64,000 nucleotides of DNA from Terriglobales bacterium (GTDB lineage Bacteria; Acidobacteriota; Terriglobia; Bryobacterales; Bryobacteraceae). Below the pieces are notes generated by a model. It saw only the letters and a program-made list of their open reading frames with translations. It did not search any database and had not been told where the DNA came from. The translations under genes were made by a program, and so were the position numbers. The stretch spans positions 61,585-125,584 of the forward strand of contig JAJFUV010000028.1 of NCBI GenBank assembly GCA_021372245.1. The letters are read 5' to 3'. Shown here piece after piece: positions 32,274 to 39,633 of this stretch (the first letter of the stretch is position 1; each line of letters opens with the position of its first letter).

Positions 32274-32298
32274 GGGCGGGATATATCCCGCCCCTACA
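32269..32298. repeat. REP palindrome, copy 1
   Basis: A perfect 30-bp palindrome with half-site TGTAGGGGCGGGATA. It contains GTAG at the base of a GC-rich stem, the tetranucleotide that RAYT transposases recognise beside REP hairpins. It provides the stop codon of the asparaginase-like gene and precedes the RAYT gene by 44 bp. Identical to copy 2 at 32576. Confidence 0.92.
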
Positions 32299-32342
32299 CA
32301 TGGTTATCCGAGACAAATTGACCCAACAACGCACAACCCTGT

Positions 32343-32762
32343 GTGATTCCGCTGCGCCGGCGTTCCATCCGCCTGCCTGGCTACGACTACAGTAAAGCAG
32401 GCGCGTACTATGTAACTATCTGTGCCCGCAAGGGATGCGACCTGGTGCGCGACACACTCGGTGATCTGGTGAAGTCATGTTGGTTCGCGATACCGCGCCA
32501 TTTCCCGCACGTCACCCTGGATGCCTTCGTTCTGATGCCGGATCATCTACACGGGATTTTGGTGTTCGACGATCCTGTAGGGGCGGGATATATCCCGCCC
32601 CTACACGTGGTGGTCGGTACGTTCAAGGCAGCCGTTAGCCGGAAATTGGGTTTCGGCATATGGCAGCGGAATTATTACGAACACATCGTCAGAAATGAGG
32701 ATGATCTGAACCGCATCCGTCATTACATCGACGACAACCCTACCGCGGCTCCTCGGCGGTAA
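32343..32762 (+). CDS. REP-associated tyrosine transposase (RAYT)
   Basis: A 139-residue single-stranded-DNA transposase of the Y1/HUH group. RLPGYDYSKAGAYYVTICARK opens the domain, the HUH motif is in DAFVLMPDHLHGILVF (HLH, residue ~75), and the catalytic Tyr is in FGIWQRNYYEHIVRNEDDLNRIRHYIDDNP. Family members are usually ~150-180 residues and end NPxxW; here the end is NPTAAPRR, so the C-terminus is short. A REP palindrome (32576-32605) lies in the coding sequence and is translated as VGAGYIPPLH. The last 40 bp overlap the convergent Gfo/Idh gene. GTG start. It probably moves the flanking REPs. Confidence 0.88.
   Translation: MIPLRRRSIRLPGYDYSKAGAYYVTICARKGCDLVRDTLGDLVKSCWFAIPRHFPHVTLDAFVLMPDHLHGILVFDDPVGAGYIPPLHVVVGTFKAAVSRKLGFGIWQRNYYEHIVRNEDDLNRIRHYIDDNPTAAPRR
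32576..32605. repeat. REP palindrome, copy 2, inside the RAYT gene
   Basis: Identical 30-bp palindrome to the one at 32269-32298 (half-site TGTAGGGGCGGGATA). It lies between the HUH motif and the catalytic Tyr segment, in frame, and does not interrupt the RAYT reading frame. Its coded peptide occupies a loop position in the family. Confidence 0.92.
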
Positions 32763-33898
32763 GCCAGGTTTCCGAGGTGCGCGGCGCGGGCGGCGGCTAC
32801 CGCCGGCTCCACCGGGCAGTTCGGGTCCTTGCGGGCGCGGATAGACTCCAGCCAGTTGGCGACGTGCGCGATGGTGCCGTCACCCTTTGATGGCAGTTGA
32901 ATCAACGGCTCGGGGTAGGTGGTCCTTTCCGAGGGCACGACGCCTTCCGGATACACTTCCAGTCCGTCGCGCGTCACGCGCATCAGTGCCTTGCTGCCGC
33001 GGAAAATGATGGTTCCGCCGTGCAGCGAGCCGTTCAACGTTCCCGTGTAAGTGATGCCGAATCCCGGGTAGTCGTAAGCGGCGGTGATGGTGTCGGGACA
33101 ATCGCCGTAGGTCAGGAAATACCGGCCACCGACGGCTTGGACCGACTTGGGCATGTCGGAGGCCATGTACCAGTGGATGACGTCGCCGTAATGCGAGTAC
33201 AGGTCGGTCAGATGCCCACCGCCGTAATCGAAGAACATGCGCCAACGCAGGAAACGGACCGCCTCGAAGGGCCTTTCGGGCGCGTTGCCCTGGAATGCTT
33301 TCCAGTCGAGCTTGGCCAGGTCGGCGACAGCGGGCAGGTTCATCCGCGCCATGTAATTCTGGTACCAGCTCGCGAGCACCAGCGAGACCTTGCCCAGGGT
33401 CCCCTTGGCGACGATTTCGCGCCCCGCGATGAAGTGTTCCCAGGAGCGCTGTTGATAGCCGATCTGGACGACCCGACGCGATGCGCGCACCGCCTTGATC
33501 AGGTCCTCACCTTCCGGGATGTTGTGGGTGACGGGCTTTTCGACGTACACGTCCTTGGCGGCGCGGACGGCGTCGATGGTCATGGGTGTGTGCCAGTGGT
33601 CGGGGGAGCCCACGATCACCGCGTCCACGTCCCGGCGTTCGAGCACCTTCCGGTAATCGACGTAGAGTTGCGCCGCGGGATTGAGTTCCTTCTGTGCCTG
33701 TTCGCGGCGCGGCTCGTAAACGTCGCAAATCGCCACCAGGTCCACTTGGCCGGTTTTGAGCGCCAGGCTCGTGACGTAACGCCCGCGGCCTCCCGAGCCG
33801 AGGAGCGCGACGCGGATGCGCTCGTTCGCCCCCCAGGCCCTGTTGCTAGCAGCGGCCGTCGCGGCCGCCTGTAGAAATCGCCTCCGGTTCTCCGGCAT
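32723..33898 (-). CDS. Gfo/Idh/MocA-family oxidoreductase with Tat-like signal, C-terminus altered
   Basis: A 391-residue predicted exported oxidoreductase. The signal (PENRRRFLQAAATAAASN) resembles a twin-arginine leader, followed by the Rossmann motif VALLGSGGRGRYVTS, GSPDHWHTPMTIDAVRAAKDVYVEKPVTHNI (residues ~85-115, catalytic EKP) and a dimerising beta-sheet domain. ATG 33898 follows GGAGGG. Relatives continue past AAHLGNLAYRRG by some 10-20 residues, but here it ends AVGLSSM inside the RAYT gene, so the natural end may have been lost. It is divergent from a DUF1080 gene, suggesting a joint role in oxidising C3 of a sugar (inference). Confidence 0.85.
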   Translation of the reverse strand: MPENRRRFLQAAATAAASNRAWGANERIRVALLGSGGRGRYVTSLALKTGQVDLVAICDVYEPRREQAQKELNPAAQLYVDYRKVLERRDVDAVIVGSPDHWHTPMTIDAVRAAKDVYVEKPVTHNIPEGEDLIKAVRASRRVVQIGYQQRSWEHFIAGREIVAKGTLGKVSLVLASWYQNYMARMNLPAVADLAKLDWKAFQGNAPERPFEAVRFLRWRMFFDYGGGHLTDLYSHYGDVIHWYMASDMPKSVQAVGGRYFLTYGDCPDTITAAYDYPGFGITYTGTLNGSLHGGTIIFRGSKALMRVTRDGLEVYPEGVVPSERTTYPEPLIQLPSKGDGTIAHVANWLESIRARKDPNCPVEPAVAAARAAHLGNLAYRRGAAVGLSSM

Positions 33899-33968
33899 CG
33901 TTCGAGACCCTCCCCGACATGGTATCTTACACGAACAGGGCTCTCGCCCGGCTGGAAAGGTACCCAAA

Positions 33969-34835
33969 ATGAAGCCGATCAAGATTCTGCTTGTAGCAGT
34001 CATCGCGTTCGCCGCAACCCTGTCTCTTGTCATGGTCAAGGCGCAGAAGAAGAAGCTGCCCGAAGCCGATTGCGGGCGCACGGCGGGTTTGGGCTACGAC
34101 GACACGCCCATGCTGCCTGACCAGCCGTGGCGCGTGCATGATATCAAACGCCCGCAGCCGCGCACGATCACCCCCGGCACCGAAAGCAGCCAGCAAAGCG
34201 CCGGCAAGGCCCCCAGCGACGCCGTCGTGCTCTTCGACGGCAAGGACCTGTCGAACTGGACCAACCATCCCAAGAAGAAGGAACTGGGCAACATTACCTG
34301 GAAAGTGGAAAACGACTATGTGGAAGTGGTCCCGTATGCCGGCGACCTGGTCTCGAAAGAGAAGTTCGGCGACGCGCAATACCACATCGAGTGGGCAGCA
34401 CCCGCCAAGCCATGCGGCACCAGTCAGTGGAGGGGCAACAGCGGCGTGCTGATCATGAGCAACTACGAGATACAGGTGCTCGATAACGATAACAACCCCA
34501 CATACGCCGACGGCATGGCGGGATCGATCTACGGGCAGTGGCCGCCGCTGGTAAACCCGGCGCGCGTGCGCGGCGAGTGGCAGATGTACGATATCGCCTT
34601 CGAGGCGCCCGTCTTCGAGGGGGAGAAAGTCGTTAAGCCGGCTTACGTCACCGTCTTTCTCAACGGTGTGCTCGTCCAGCACCACCAGAAGATCATTGGG
34701 AGGATGACACACCGGCAAGTGGCCCAGTATCGCCCGCACGGCGCCACGGAGCCCCTTTCGCTGCAGGATCACGAGGTCCCGGTGCGGTACCGGAATATCT
34801 GGGTGCGGCCGCTCAGGGGCTACGACCAGCCGTAA
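33969..34835 (+). CDS. secreted DUF1080 (3-keto-disaccharide hydrolase-like) protein
   Basis: A 288-residue protein with a signal peptide (MKPIKILLVAVIAFAATLSL) and a jelly-roll domain of Pfam 3keto-disac_hyd (PF06439) from residue ~80: VVLFDGKDLSNWTNH, VENDYVEVVPYAGDLVSKEKFGDAQYHIEWAAP, SGVLIMSNYEIQVLDN and VPVRYRNIWVRPL. Members are thought to cleave glycosides already oxidised at C3, which fits the divergent Gfo/Idh oxidoreductase. The N-terminal ~60 residues after the signal are not part of the domain. GGAAAGG lies about 9 nt before the ATG. Substrate unknown. Confidence 0.85.
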   Translation: MKPIKILLVAVIAFAATLSLVMVKAQKKKLPEADCGRTAGLGYDDTPMLPDQPWRVHDIKRPQPRTITPGTESSQQSAGKAPSDAVVLFDGKDLSNWTNHPKKKELGNITWKVENDYVEVVPYAGDLVSKEKFGDAQYHIEWAAPAKPCGTSQWRGNSGVLIMSNYEIQVLDNDNNPTYADGMAGSIYGQWPPLVNPARVRGEWQMYDIAFEAPVFEGEKVVKPAYVTVFLNGVLVQHHQKIIGRMTHRQVAQYRPHGATEPLSLQDHEVPVRYRNIWVRPLRGYDQP

Positions 34836-34890
34836 TCTCCAACGTTGCCATGCACTTGCGGCCGTCCCGTGCGTGCCCATCCGTAGGGCG

Positions 34891-34919
34891 GGAACTTTCC
34901 TCGCATAGCCGGAGTCAAA
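34891..34919 (+). promoter_or_regulatory. sigma-E-like ECF promoter upstream of the ECF sigma gene
   Basis: GGAACTT (34891-34897) and TCAAA (34915-34919) are separated by 17 bp, matching the extracytoplasmic-function (sigma-E) promoter pattern. Transcription would start near 34926, giving a ~56-nt leader before the GTG at 34982, with a small GGGGG/CCCCC hairpin (34956-34960/34965-34969) ahead of an AAAGG ribosome site. Suggests autoregulation. Confidence 0.65.
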
Positions 34920-34981
34920 TGTTGTGCAGGGCGGTTGGATATCTGGTAGGTTGAAGGGGGGATTCCCCCAAAGGCACTGCC

Positions 34982-35674
34982 GTGGCGGAGCCAATCGTCG
35001 ATATCGAATTAGAACATGCCCCGGAGGAAGCCGGAGTTCCTCCGGAGGAGCGTGAAGTATACCTGGAAGACGACCGGCATCTGGTGGAGCGTCTCCAGTC
35101 CGGAGACCAGGCGGCATACGAAGCGTTGATTGCCCGATTCGAGCGACCCGTCTTCAATTTGATCAGCCGTTTGCTTAATGATCCGGACGATGCCTGCGAC
35201 GTAGTCCAGGAAGTGTTTTTGAAGGTGTTTCGGAATGTGTCTTCATTCCGCGCCGAGAGCAGCTTGAAAACCTGGATGTACAGGATCGCGGTGAACGAAG
35301 CGTACAATCACCGCCGCTGGTTCGTCCGTCATCACCGCTCCGAAGTGGGTTTGGAAGATCAGAGCGAAGTCGGTACTACTTATCACGACCGGCTTGCCGA
35401 CCCATGCCGGACACCCTTCGACCTGGCACTGGGAAGCGAAGAACGGGCCCTGATAGAGAACGCTTTAGACAAGCTGAATCCGAAATTCAGGACCTGCGTA
35501 ATCTTGCGGGATATCGAGGAGTTGAGTTACGAAGAGATCGCCGAAGTTGAAGGTCTCTCGCTCGGAACGGTGAAATCTCGAATTCTGCGTGGCCGTGAAG
35601 CATTGAGGAAGGCTCTGGCGGGCCGGCTTGAGCCGGGACCGGCCCTGAATTGGACGCCGCAACCGGCCGAGTAA
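34982..35674 (+). CDS. ECF-family RNA polymerase sigma factor (RpoE-like)
   Basis: A 230-residue group-4 sigma factor. Region 2 reads YEALIARFERPVFNLISRLLNDPDDACDVVQEVFLKVFRNVSSFRAESSLKTWMYRIAVNEAYNHRR. Region 4 reads LNPKFRTCVILRDIEELSYEEIAEVEGLSLGTVKSRILRGREALRKAL. A ~35-residue acidic N-terminal extension precedes region 2. GTG start, with AAAGG 7 nt upstream. The next gene, 4 bp downstream, is a zinc-finger anti-sigma-like membrane protein, so activity is probably held by it until an envelope signal arrives. A sigma-E-type promoter upstream suggests autocontrol. Confidence 0.95.
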   Translation: MAEPIVDIELEHAPEEAGVPPEEREVYLEDDRHLVERLQSGDQAAYEALIARFERPVFNLISRLLNDPDDACDVVQEVFLKVFRNVSSFRAESSLKTWMYRIAVNEAYNHRRWFVRHHRSEVGLEDQSEVGTTYHDRLADPCRTPFDLALGSEERALIENALDKLNPKFRTCVILRDIEELSYEEIAEVEGLSLGTVKSRILRGREALRKALAGRLEPGPALNWTPQPAE

Positions 35675-35678
35675 CGCC

Positions 35679-36371
35679 ATGAATTGCCATTCTGTGCAGC
35701 GAGCACTGTCGGCTTACATGGACGGGCAGCTTGATCAGCCCGTGCGGGGGCGGATATCCGGGCATTTGGCTCATTGCCAGGAATGTCATCGAATTTCCGC
35801 CGAGCAAGTCAGGATCAAGTCTGCCCTTGGCATGCTTCCGGCGCGGGTGCCGCCGCCCGATCTCCGCATTGCGCTTCTCTCGTTGGCTTCCCGGGAAATC
35901 GAGAGGCGGCGCGAAGGCGTGGGCCTGAGGGCGCGGCTCGGCCGGTGGGTGGAAGATTGGCAGTTGCGTCTGGACGGCCTGATGAGGCCCATCGCCCTGC
36001 CGTTCGCGGGCGGCCTGCTTTCGGCTGTTCTGCTTTTTGCCTTGTTCGTGCCCATGTACACGGTTCCAGGAAAGACCCTGGTCCAGGACGTTCCCACCAT
36101 GCTCTTTACCGAGGCCACGGTGAACAACATACCGAACTTCGACATGAACGAGGACGAAGTCCTGGTTGATCTCGTTGTGGACGGTCAAGGACGCATTGTG
36201 GATTATTCGGCGCCCCACGGCCAGGACTGGATGCGGAACCTGCCGCTGCGGCGGAGGCTGGAAAATGCGCTGCTTTTCACCGACTTCACGCCCAGCACCA
36301 TGTTCGGCTACCCGGCCTCGACCCGCGTGCGGCTCACTATCCGCCGCAGCCAGATAGACGTGAAGGGCTAA
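35679..36371 (+). CDS. zinc-finger anti-sigma-factor-like membrane protein
   Basis: A 230-residue single-pass protein. The N-terminal anti-sigma zinc finger (zf-HC2) shows NCHSVQRALSAYMDGQLDQPVRGRISGHLAHCQECHRIS with HxxxCxxC. One membrane segment follows (residues ~105-127: PIALPFAGGLLSAVLLFALFVPM), then a ~100-residue periplasmic domain (DEVLVDLVVDGQGRIVDYSAPHGQ) resembling a TonB-like beta fold. It should hold the preceding ECF sigma factor inactive at the membrane. Translationally linked to the sigma gene. Confidence 0.87.
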   Translation: MNCHSVQRALSAYMDGQLDQPVRGRISGHLAHCQECHRISAEQVRIKSALGMLPARVPPPDLRIALLSLASREIERRREGVGLRARLGRWVEDWQLRLDGLMRPIALPFAGGLLSAVLLFALFVPMYTVPGKTLVQDVPTMLFTEATVNNIPNFDMNEDEVLVDLVVDGQGRIVDYSAPHGQDWMRNLPLRRRLENALLFTDFTPSTMFGYPASTRVRLTIRRSQIDVKG

Positions 36372-36388
36372 ACGGACTCGCAACTCTC

Positions 36389-37147
36389 GTGAAACGCCCA
36401 CCGCTGGGGCAGCACTTCTTAACGCGTGAATCCATTCTGGAGAGGATTGCCGCGGCAGTTTGTCCGGACCCCGAGCCGCTGGTTATCGAGATCGGACCGG
36501 GGCGGGGTGCCCTGACGTCGCACTTGGCAGCGCGCGCCGATCGCCTGATCGCCATTGAGTTGGACGCAGCGCTAGCCGAAGGCTTGCGTGCCCGCTTTGC
36601 CGGGCGCCGTCACTTCGAAGTGATTCAGGCCGATGTCCTGGAAGTCGACCTGGCCCAATGGGGGTCGGCGGTGGTTGCCGGGAACCTGCCCTACTACATC
36701 ACGTCTCCGATCCTCAACCACGTGCTCGATATGACGCCGGACTTAGTGCGGGCTGTCTTTCTGATGCAGAAAGAGGTCGCCGACCGGTTGAGCGCCGCGC
36801 CGGGAAGCCGCGATTACGGCTATCTCACTGTGCGCACGGCATTTCATGCTTCGGCGCGAACGCTGTTTCCCGTCCCGGCATCCGCCTTTTCTCCTCCGCC
36901 CAAGGTGGAATCCGCCGTTGTCGAACTGGTTTCGCGAGCGCCGGACGAGGATCTGCCGGTGGACGACAGCGCGAAGTTCCTGGAGTTCGTAGGCCGATGT
37001 TTTCGGCAAAAGCGCAAGACCATCCGCAACAACCTGGCCGGCGCGTTTCCGCGCGAAGCGATCGACGCGTGCCCCGAGGCGGGCCTGCGAGCCGAGCAAT
37101 TGACGTTGGAAGGATTCGCGGACCTCTATCACCGGCTGACAGTGTAG
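36389..37147 (+). CDS. rsmA: 16S rRNA (adenine-1518/1519-N6)-dimethyltransferase RsmA (KsgA)
   Basis: A 252-residue SAM-dependent methyltransferase that dimethylates two adenines in the 3'-terminal helix of 16S rRNA. Motifs: GQHFLTRESILERI, the SAM loop LVIEIGPGRGALTSHLA, and the catalytic VVAGNLPYYITSPILNHVL (NLPY motif). The C-terminal helical domain is complete (FRQKRKTIRNNLAG...). GTG start, directly after the anti-sigma gene. Its last 19 bp overlap the end of the convergent sulfatase gene. Confidence 0.96.
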   Translation: MKRPPLGQHFLTRESILERIAAAVCPDPEPLVIEIGPGRGALTSHLAARADRLIAIELDAALAEGLRARFAGRRHFEVIQADVLEVDLAQWGSAVVAGNLPYYITSPILNHVLDMTPDLVRAVFLMQKEVADRLSAAPGSRDYGYLTVRTAFHASARTLFPVPASAFSPPPKVESAVVELVSRAPDEDLPVDDSAKFLEFVGRCFRQKRKTIRNNLAGAFPREAIDACPEAGLRAEQLTLEGFADLYHRLTV

Positions 37148-38562
37148 CCGGGGTTCGGTTGCGGCATCTGAACGGAGACGGATTCTCGCCAGGCGTGCAA
37201 GCGGCCCCGCAACTCGGCCGCCTTTTGCGGCATCCGGCTGGCCAGGTCGTCCTTCTCGCCGAGGTCTTTTTCGAGGTTGTAAAGCTCGACGCGGTTGTCT
37301 TCAAGAAACTCGATCAACTTCCAGGGTCCGCTGCGCACGGCGCTTACCGGGGTGGTGGTGGGGTAATAGTGCGGATAGTGGAAGTAGAGGTCTTCGCGGT
37401 CGAGCTTGGCCGACGGGTCGCGAAGCAGGGGAGTGATGCTGACGGAGTCGACGGCCCGTTTGCGCGAATCGCTTCCGCCGAGTCCCGTCATTTCGAGCAG
37501 CGTCGCGTAAAGATCCATGGAGACGACGGGCGCATGCGACACGGCTCCTCGCGGCGTCACTCCCGGCCAGTACACGATGAGCGGCACTCGCACGCCGCCT
37601 TCGTAAAGTGCGCCCTTCCCCGACCGCAGCGGCGAATTGTTTGTGATCACCTCCTGGCGCGAAGTGCGCAAGGCACCGCCGTTATCGGAAAAGAAAACGA
37701 TGACGGTTCGATCCGCGATGCCGCGCTCGGTGAGCTTCTGCATGACCCGCCCCACGCTTATGTCCAGGCTCCAGGTCATGGCCGCGTAGGTGGGATTGCT
37801 GTGATGCATGGCGGGCCGCAGGCGGGCCTTGAAACGATCCGTATCGGCTGGTTTCGCCTCGATGGGCGTGTGCACGGCGTGGTGCGCAAGGTAGAGAAAG
37901 AACGGCTGCGCGCCGGCGTGATCGATAACCCGCAAGGCTTCGCCGGTGAGCCGGTCGGTCAGGTACTCGCCGGGCTTGCCGAATTCCAGATGCGGAACGT
38001 AGCGTAATTCGCCGCCGTAGTAACGGCTGCCCCTGTAGGGATAGAAATACGACTGCGGCGCGCCCCAATGCGTGCCTCCGATGTTCACGTCGAAGCCCTG
38101 CGTTTCCGGGTAGTAGCCGGCTTCGCCGAGATGCCACTTGCCGACGAGCGCGGTCAGGTAGTTGCGCTCCTTGAGCGCCTCGGCCAGCGTTACCTCTTCG
38201 TGCGGCAGGTTCCCCACCGTGACGGGCGGGATGAGCTTGCGGTCCCTGGCCGGCGTTGCGGCGTTCTCCAGCCACGTGGTCATGTGCAGGCGCGCCGGGT
38301 GCTTGCCGGTGAGGATCGAGGCGCGGGTCGGACTGCAGACGGGCGCGGCGGCGTAAGCGTCGGTGAAGCGCACGCCCATGCTGGCCAACCGGTCGATGTT
38401 GGGAGTTTCGTGCAGGTCGGCTCCGTTGCAGCCGACGTCCGCCCAACCCAGATCGTCGGCAAGGATGAAGACGAAATTCAGTGGTGGCGCGGCGGCACGG
38501 GCAAAGGCGGCGCCGGCCGCGCAGCCGAGAAACCCGCGACGGCTCAGGGTTGCGGCTCGCAT
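37129..38562 (-). CDS. exported formylglycine-dependent sulfatase
   Basis: A 477-residue S1-family sulfatase. A twin-arginine leader (SRRGFLGCAAGAAFARA) is followed by metal-binding DD in FVFILADDLGW and the active-site motif CSPTR (Cys76), whose Cys is converted to formylglycine. Later come GKWHLGEAG and FFSDNGG, both typical. It would remove sulfate esters from extracellular polysaccharides or glycoconjugates. GGAG lies 8 nt before the ATG. The sialidase-like gene upstream on the same strand ends directly adjacent, so they are likely co-transcribed. Confidence 0.93.
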   Translation of the reverse strand: MRAATLSRRGFLGCAAGAAFARAAAPPLNFVFILADDLGWADVGCNGADLHETPNIDRLASMGVRFTDAYAAAPVCSPTRASILTGKHPARLHMTTWLENAATPARDRKLIPPVTVGNLPHEEVTLAEALKERNYLTALVGKWHLGEAGYYPETQGFDVNIGGTHWGAPQSYFYPYRGSRYYGGELRYVPHLEFGKPGEYLTDRLTGEALRVIDHAGAQPFFLYLAHHAVHTPIEAKPADTDRFKARLRPAMHHSNPTYAAMTWSLDISVGRVMQKLTERGIADRTVIVFFSDNGGALRTSRQEVITNNSPLRSGKGALYEGGVRVPLIVYWPGVTPRGAVSHAPVVSMDLYATLLEMTGLGGSDSRKRAVDSVSITPLLRDPSAKLDREDLYFHYPHYYPTTTPVSAVRSGPWKLIEFLEDNRVELYNLEKDLGEKDDLASRMPQKAAELRGRLHAWRESVSVQMPQPNPGYTVSR

Positions 38563-39633
38563 CTATTTGTCTCCGGTTCGCACTTTCGCGATGTAAATGC
38601 CCGCCTTCCCGTCTTGGGAAGAATGATAACTCACCCACAGCAGTCCTTCGTTCCAGGCAAGGCCAGGGTACCCAGCATCGCCGGCGGAGGGAAGTTCCAG
38701 GAACTCGCGAAGCTTGTCGTCCTGATCCTCCAGCCAAAACAGGGCGAGGCGCGGTTTCCCACCGGTAGTCGTGCGCCCGGCGACCACGATCCTGTCATCC
38801 GGCAACATCAGCATGGCGGGCGTTTCAATGCTCACGTTGAGATCCGTCCAAATCCAGCCGCGGTAGGGTGGTTTCGCCCTGCCGAGCGCCGCCATGGTTC
38901 CTTTGGCATCGCGCTGCGCCAGGCACAGGGCGCTATCATCCGCCAGGAAGAGGAGCGCCGCCTCGCCGGGGGCTTGGCCCGAAAGAAGTTTCGAGGTCAA
39001 GGGGACGAACTTGTCGGCCCTCGGCCCACCGTAGATGCGGAGGAACTCTTCGCGTACGTTTGAGTAACCGGCGGCGAAGGCGAGGCGGTTGTGCCAGGCC
39101 AGCCGCCCGAGCTGAAGATTCGGCTCGCACACAGGGATGGGCGCGCTCCAGTTGCGTCCGTCGGGAGAAGTCCAGACGGCGGACTGGTGACGCTCCCAGA
39201 CAATGCCCTGGCGCTCTTCGACGGCCACCAGGATCAGGCGTCCGTCAGGTGACACGCTGAGCTTAGGGTATCGCAGGTCCCCACCGGTGGATGTGATGCG
39301 CGAGGCGGGTTTCCAGACTTCGCCGTCAAGAGAGGTCAGGATCCGGATGGTGCCGTCGGCGGAGCGGTACGACGCTCCCTCGCGCAGCGCGCAGAACCAG
39401 CGGTCCTTATAACGCACCAGGTCCGTGAAGCCGTTGTGCGGCGCGCTGGACCAGACCTTCTCGCACCAGACGACCTGCGGTGCCGCACGGGGACTGACAC
39501 CTTTTTCGCCGGCACGCCCTGCTCTTGCTATGCCAACATCCCGGGGCGAAAAAGGCTGTCTGTCCCCTTTTTCGGCCGCGAGACATGCGAGCGCAATGAG
39601 TGCGATTCCGGTAATCTTACTTCTATGTCCCAT
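38563..39633 (-). CDS. secreted sialidase/BNR-repeat-like protein
   Basis: A 356-residue protein with a signal peptide ([19 protein letters not shown]) and a beta-propeller of the exo-alpha-sialidase superfamily. Asp-box-like repeats are visible: TSLDGEVWKPA, TSPDGRNWSAP and SVSPDGRLILVAVEERQG. No full set of sialidase catalytic residues can be assigned, so it may bind or act on another sugar. Codons ~23-49 overlap an inverted repeat of REP type (39489-39567), giving an atypical linker after the signal peptide. Its start codon overlaps that of the divergent gene at 39625. Confidence 0.75.
   Translation of the reverse strand: MGHRSKITGIALIALACLAAEKGDRQPFSPRDVGIARAGRAGEKGVSPRAAPQVVWCEKVWSSAPHNGFTDLVRYKDRWFCALREGASYRSADGTIRILTSLDGEVWKPASRITSTGGDLRYPKLSVSPDGRLILVAVEERQGIVWERHQSAVWTSPDGRNWSAPIPVCEPNLQLGRLAWHNRLAFAAGYSNVREEFLRIYGGPRADKFVPLTSKLLSGQAPGEAALLFLADDSALCLAQRDAKGTMAALGRAKPPYRGWIWTDLNVSIETPAMLMLPDDRIVVAGRTTTGGKPRLALFWLEDQDDKLREFLELPSAGDAGYPGLAWNEGLLWVSYHSSQDGKAGIYIAKVRTGDK
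39489..39567. repeat. REP-like imperfect inverted repeat within a coding sequence
   Basis: The left arm (39489-39510) begins GGGGACTGACACCTTTTTCG and the right arm (39545-39567) is its near-complement, ending CTGTCTGTCCCC. An inner GGCA/TGCC pair (39511-39514, 39531-39534) extends the stem. A partial third copy (CCCCTTTTTCGGCC) follows. Related GGGGACAGACA...CTTTTTCGCC repeats are familiar dispersed elements in several phyla. Confidence 0.7.
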
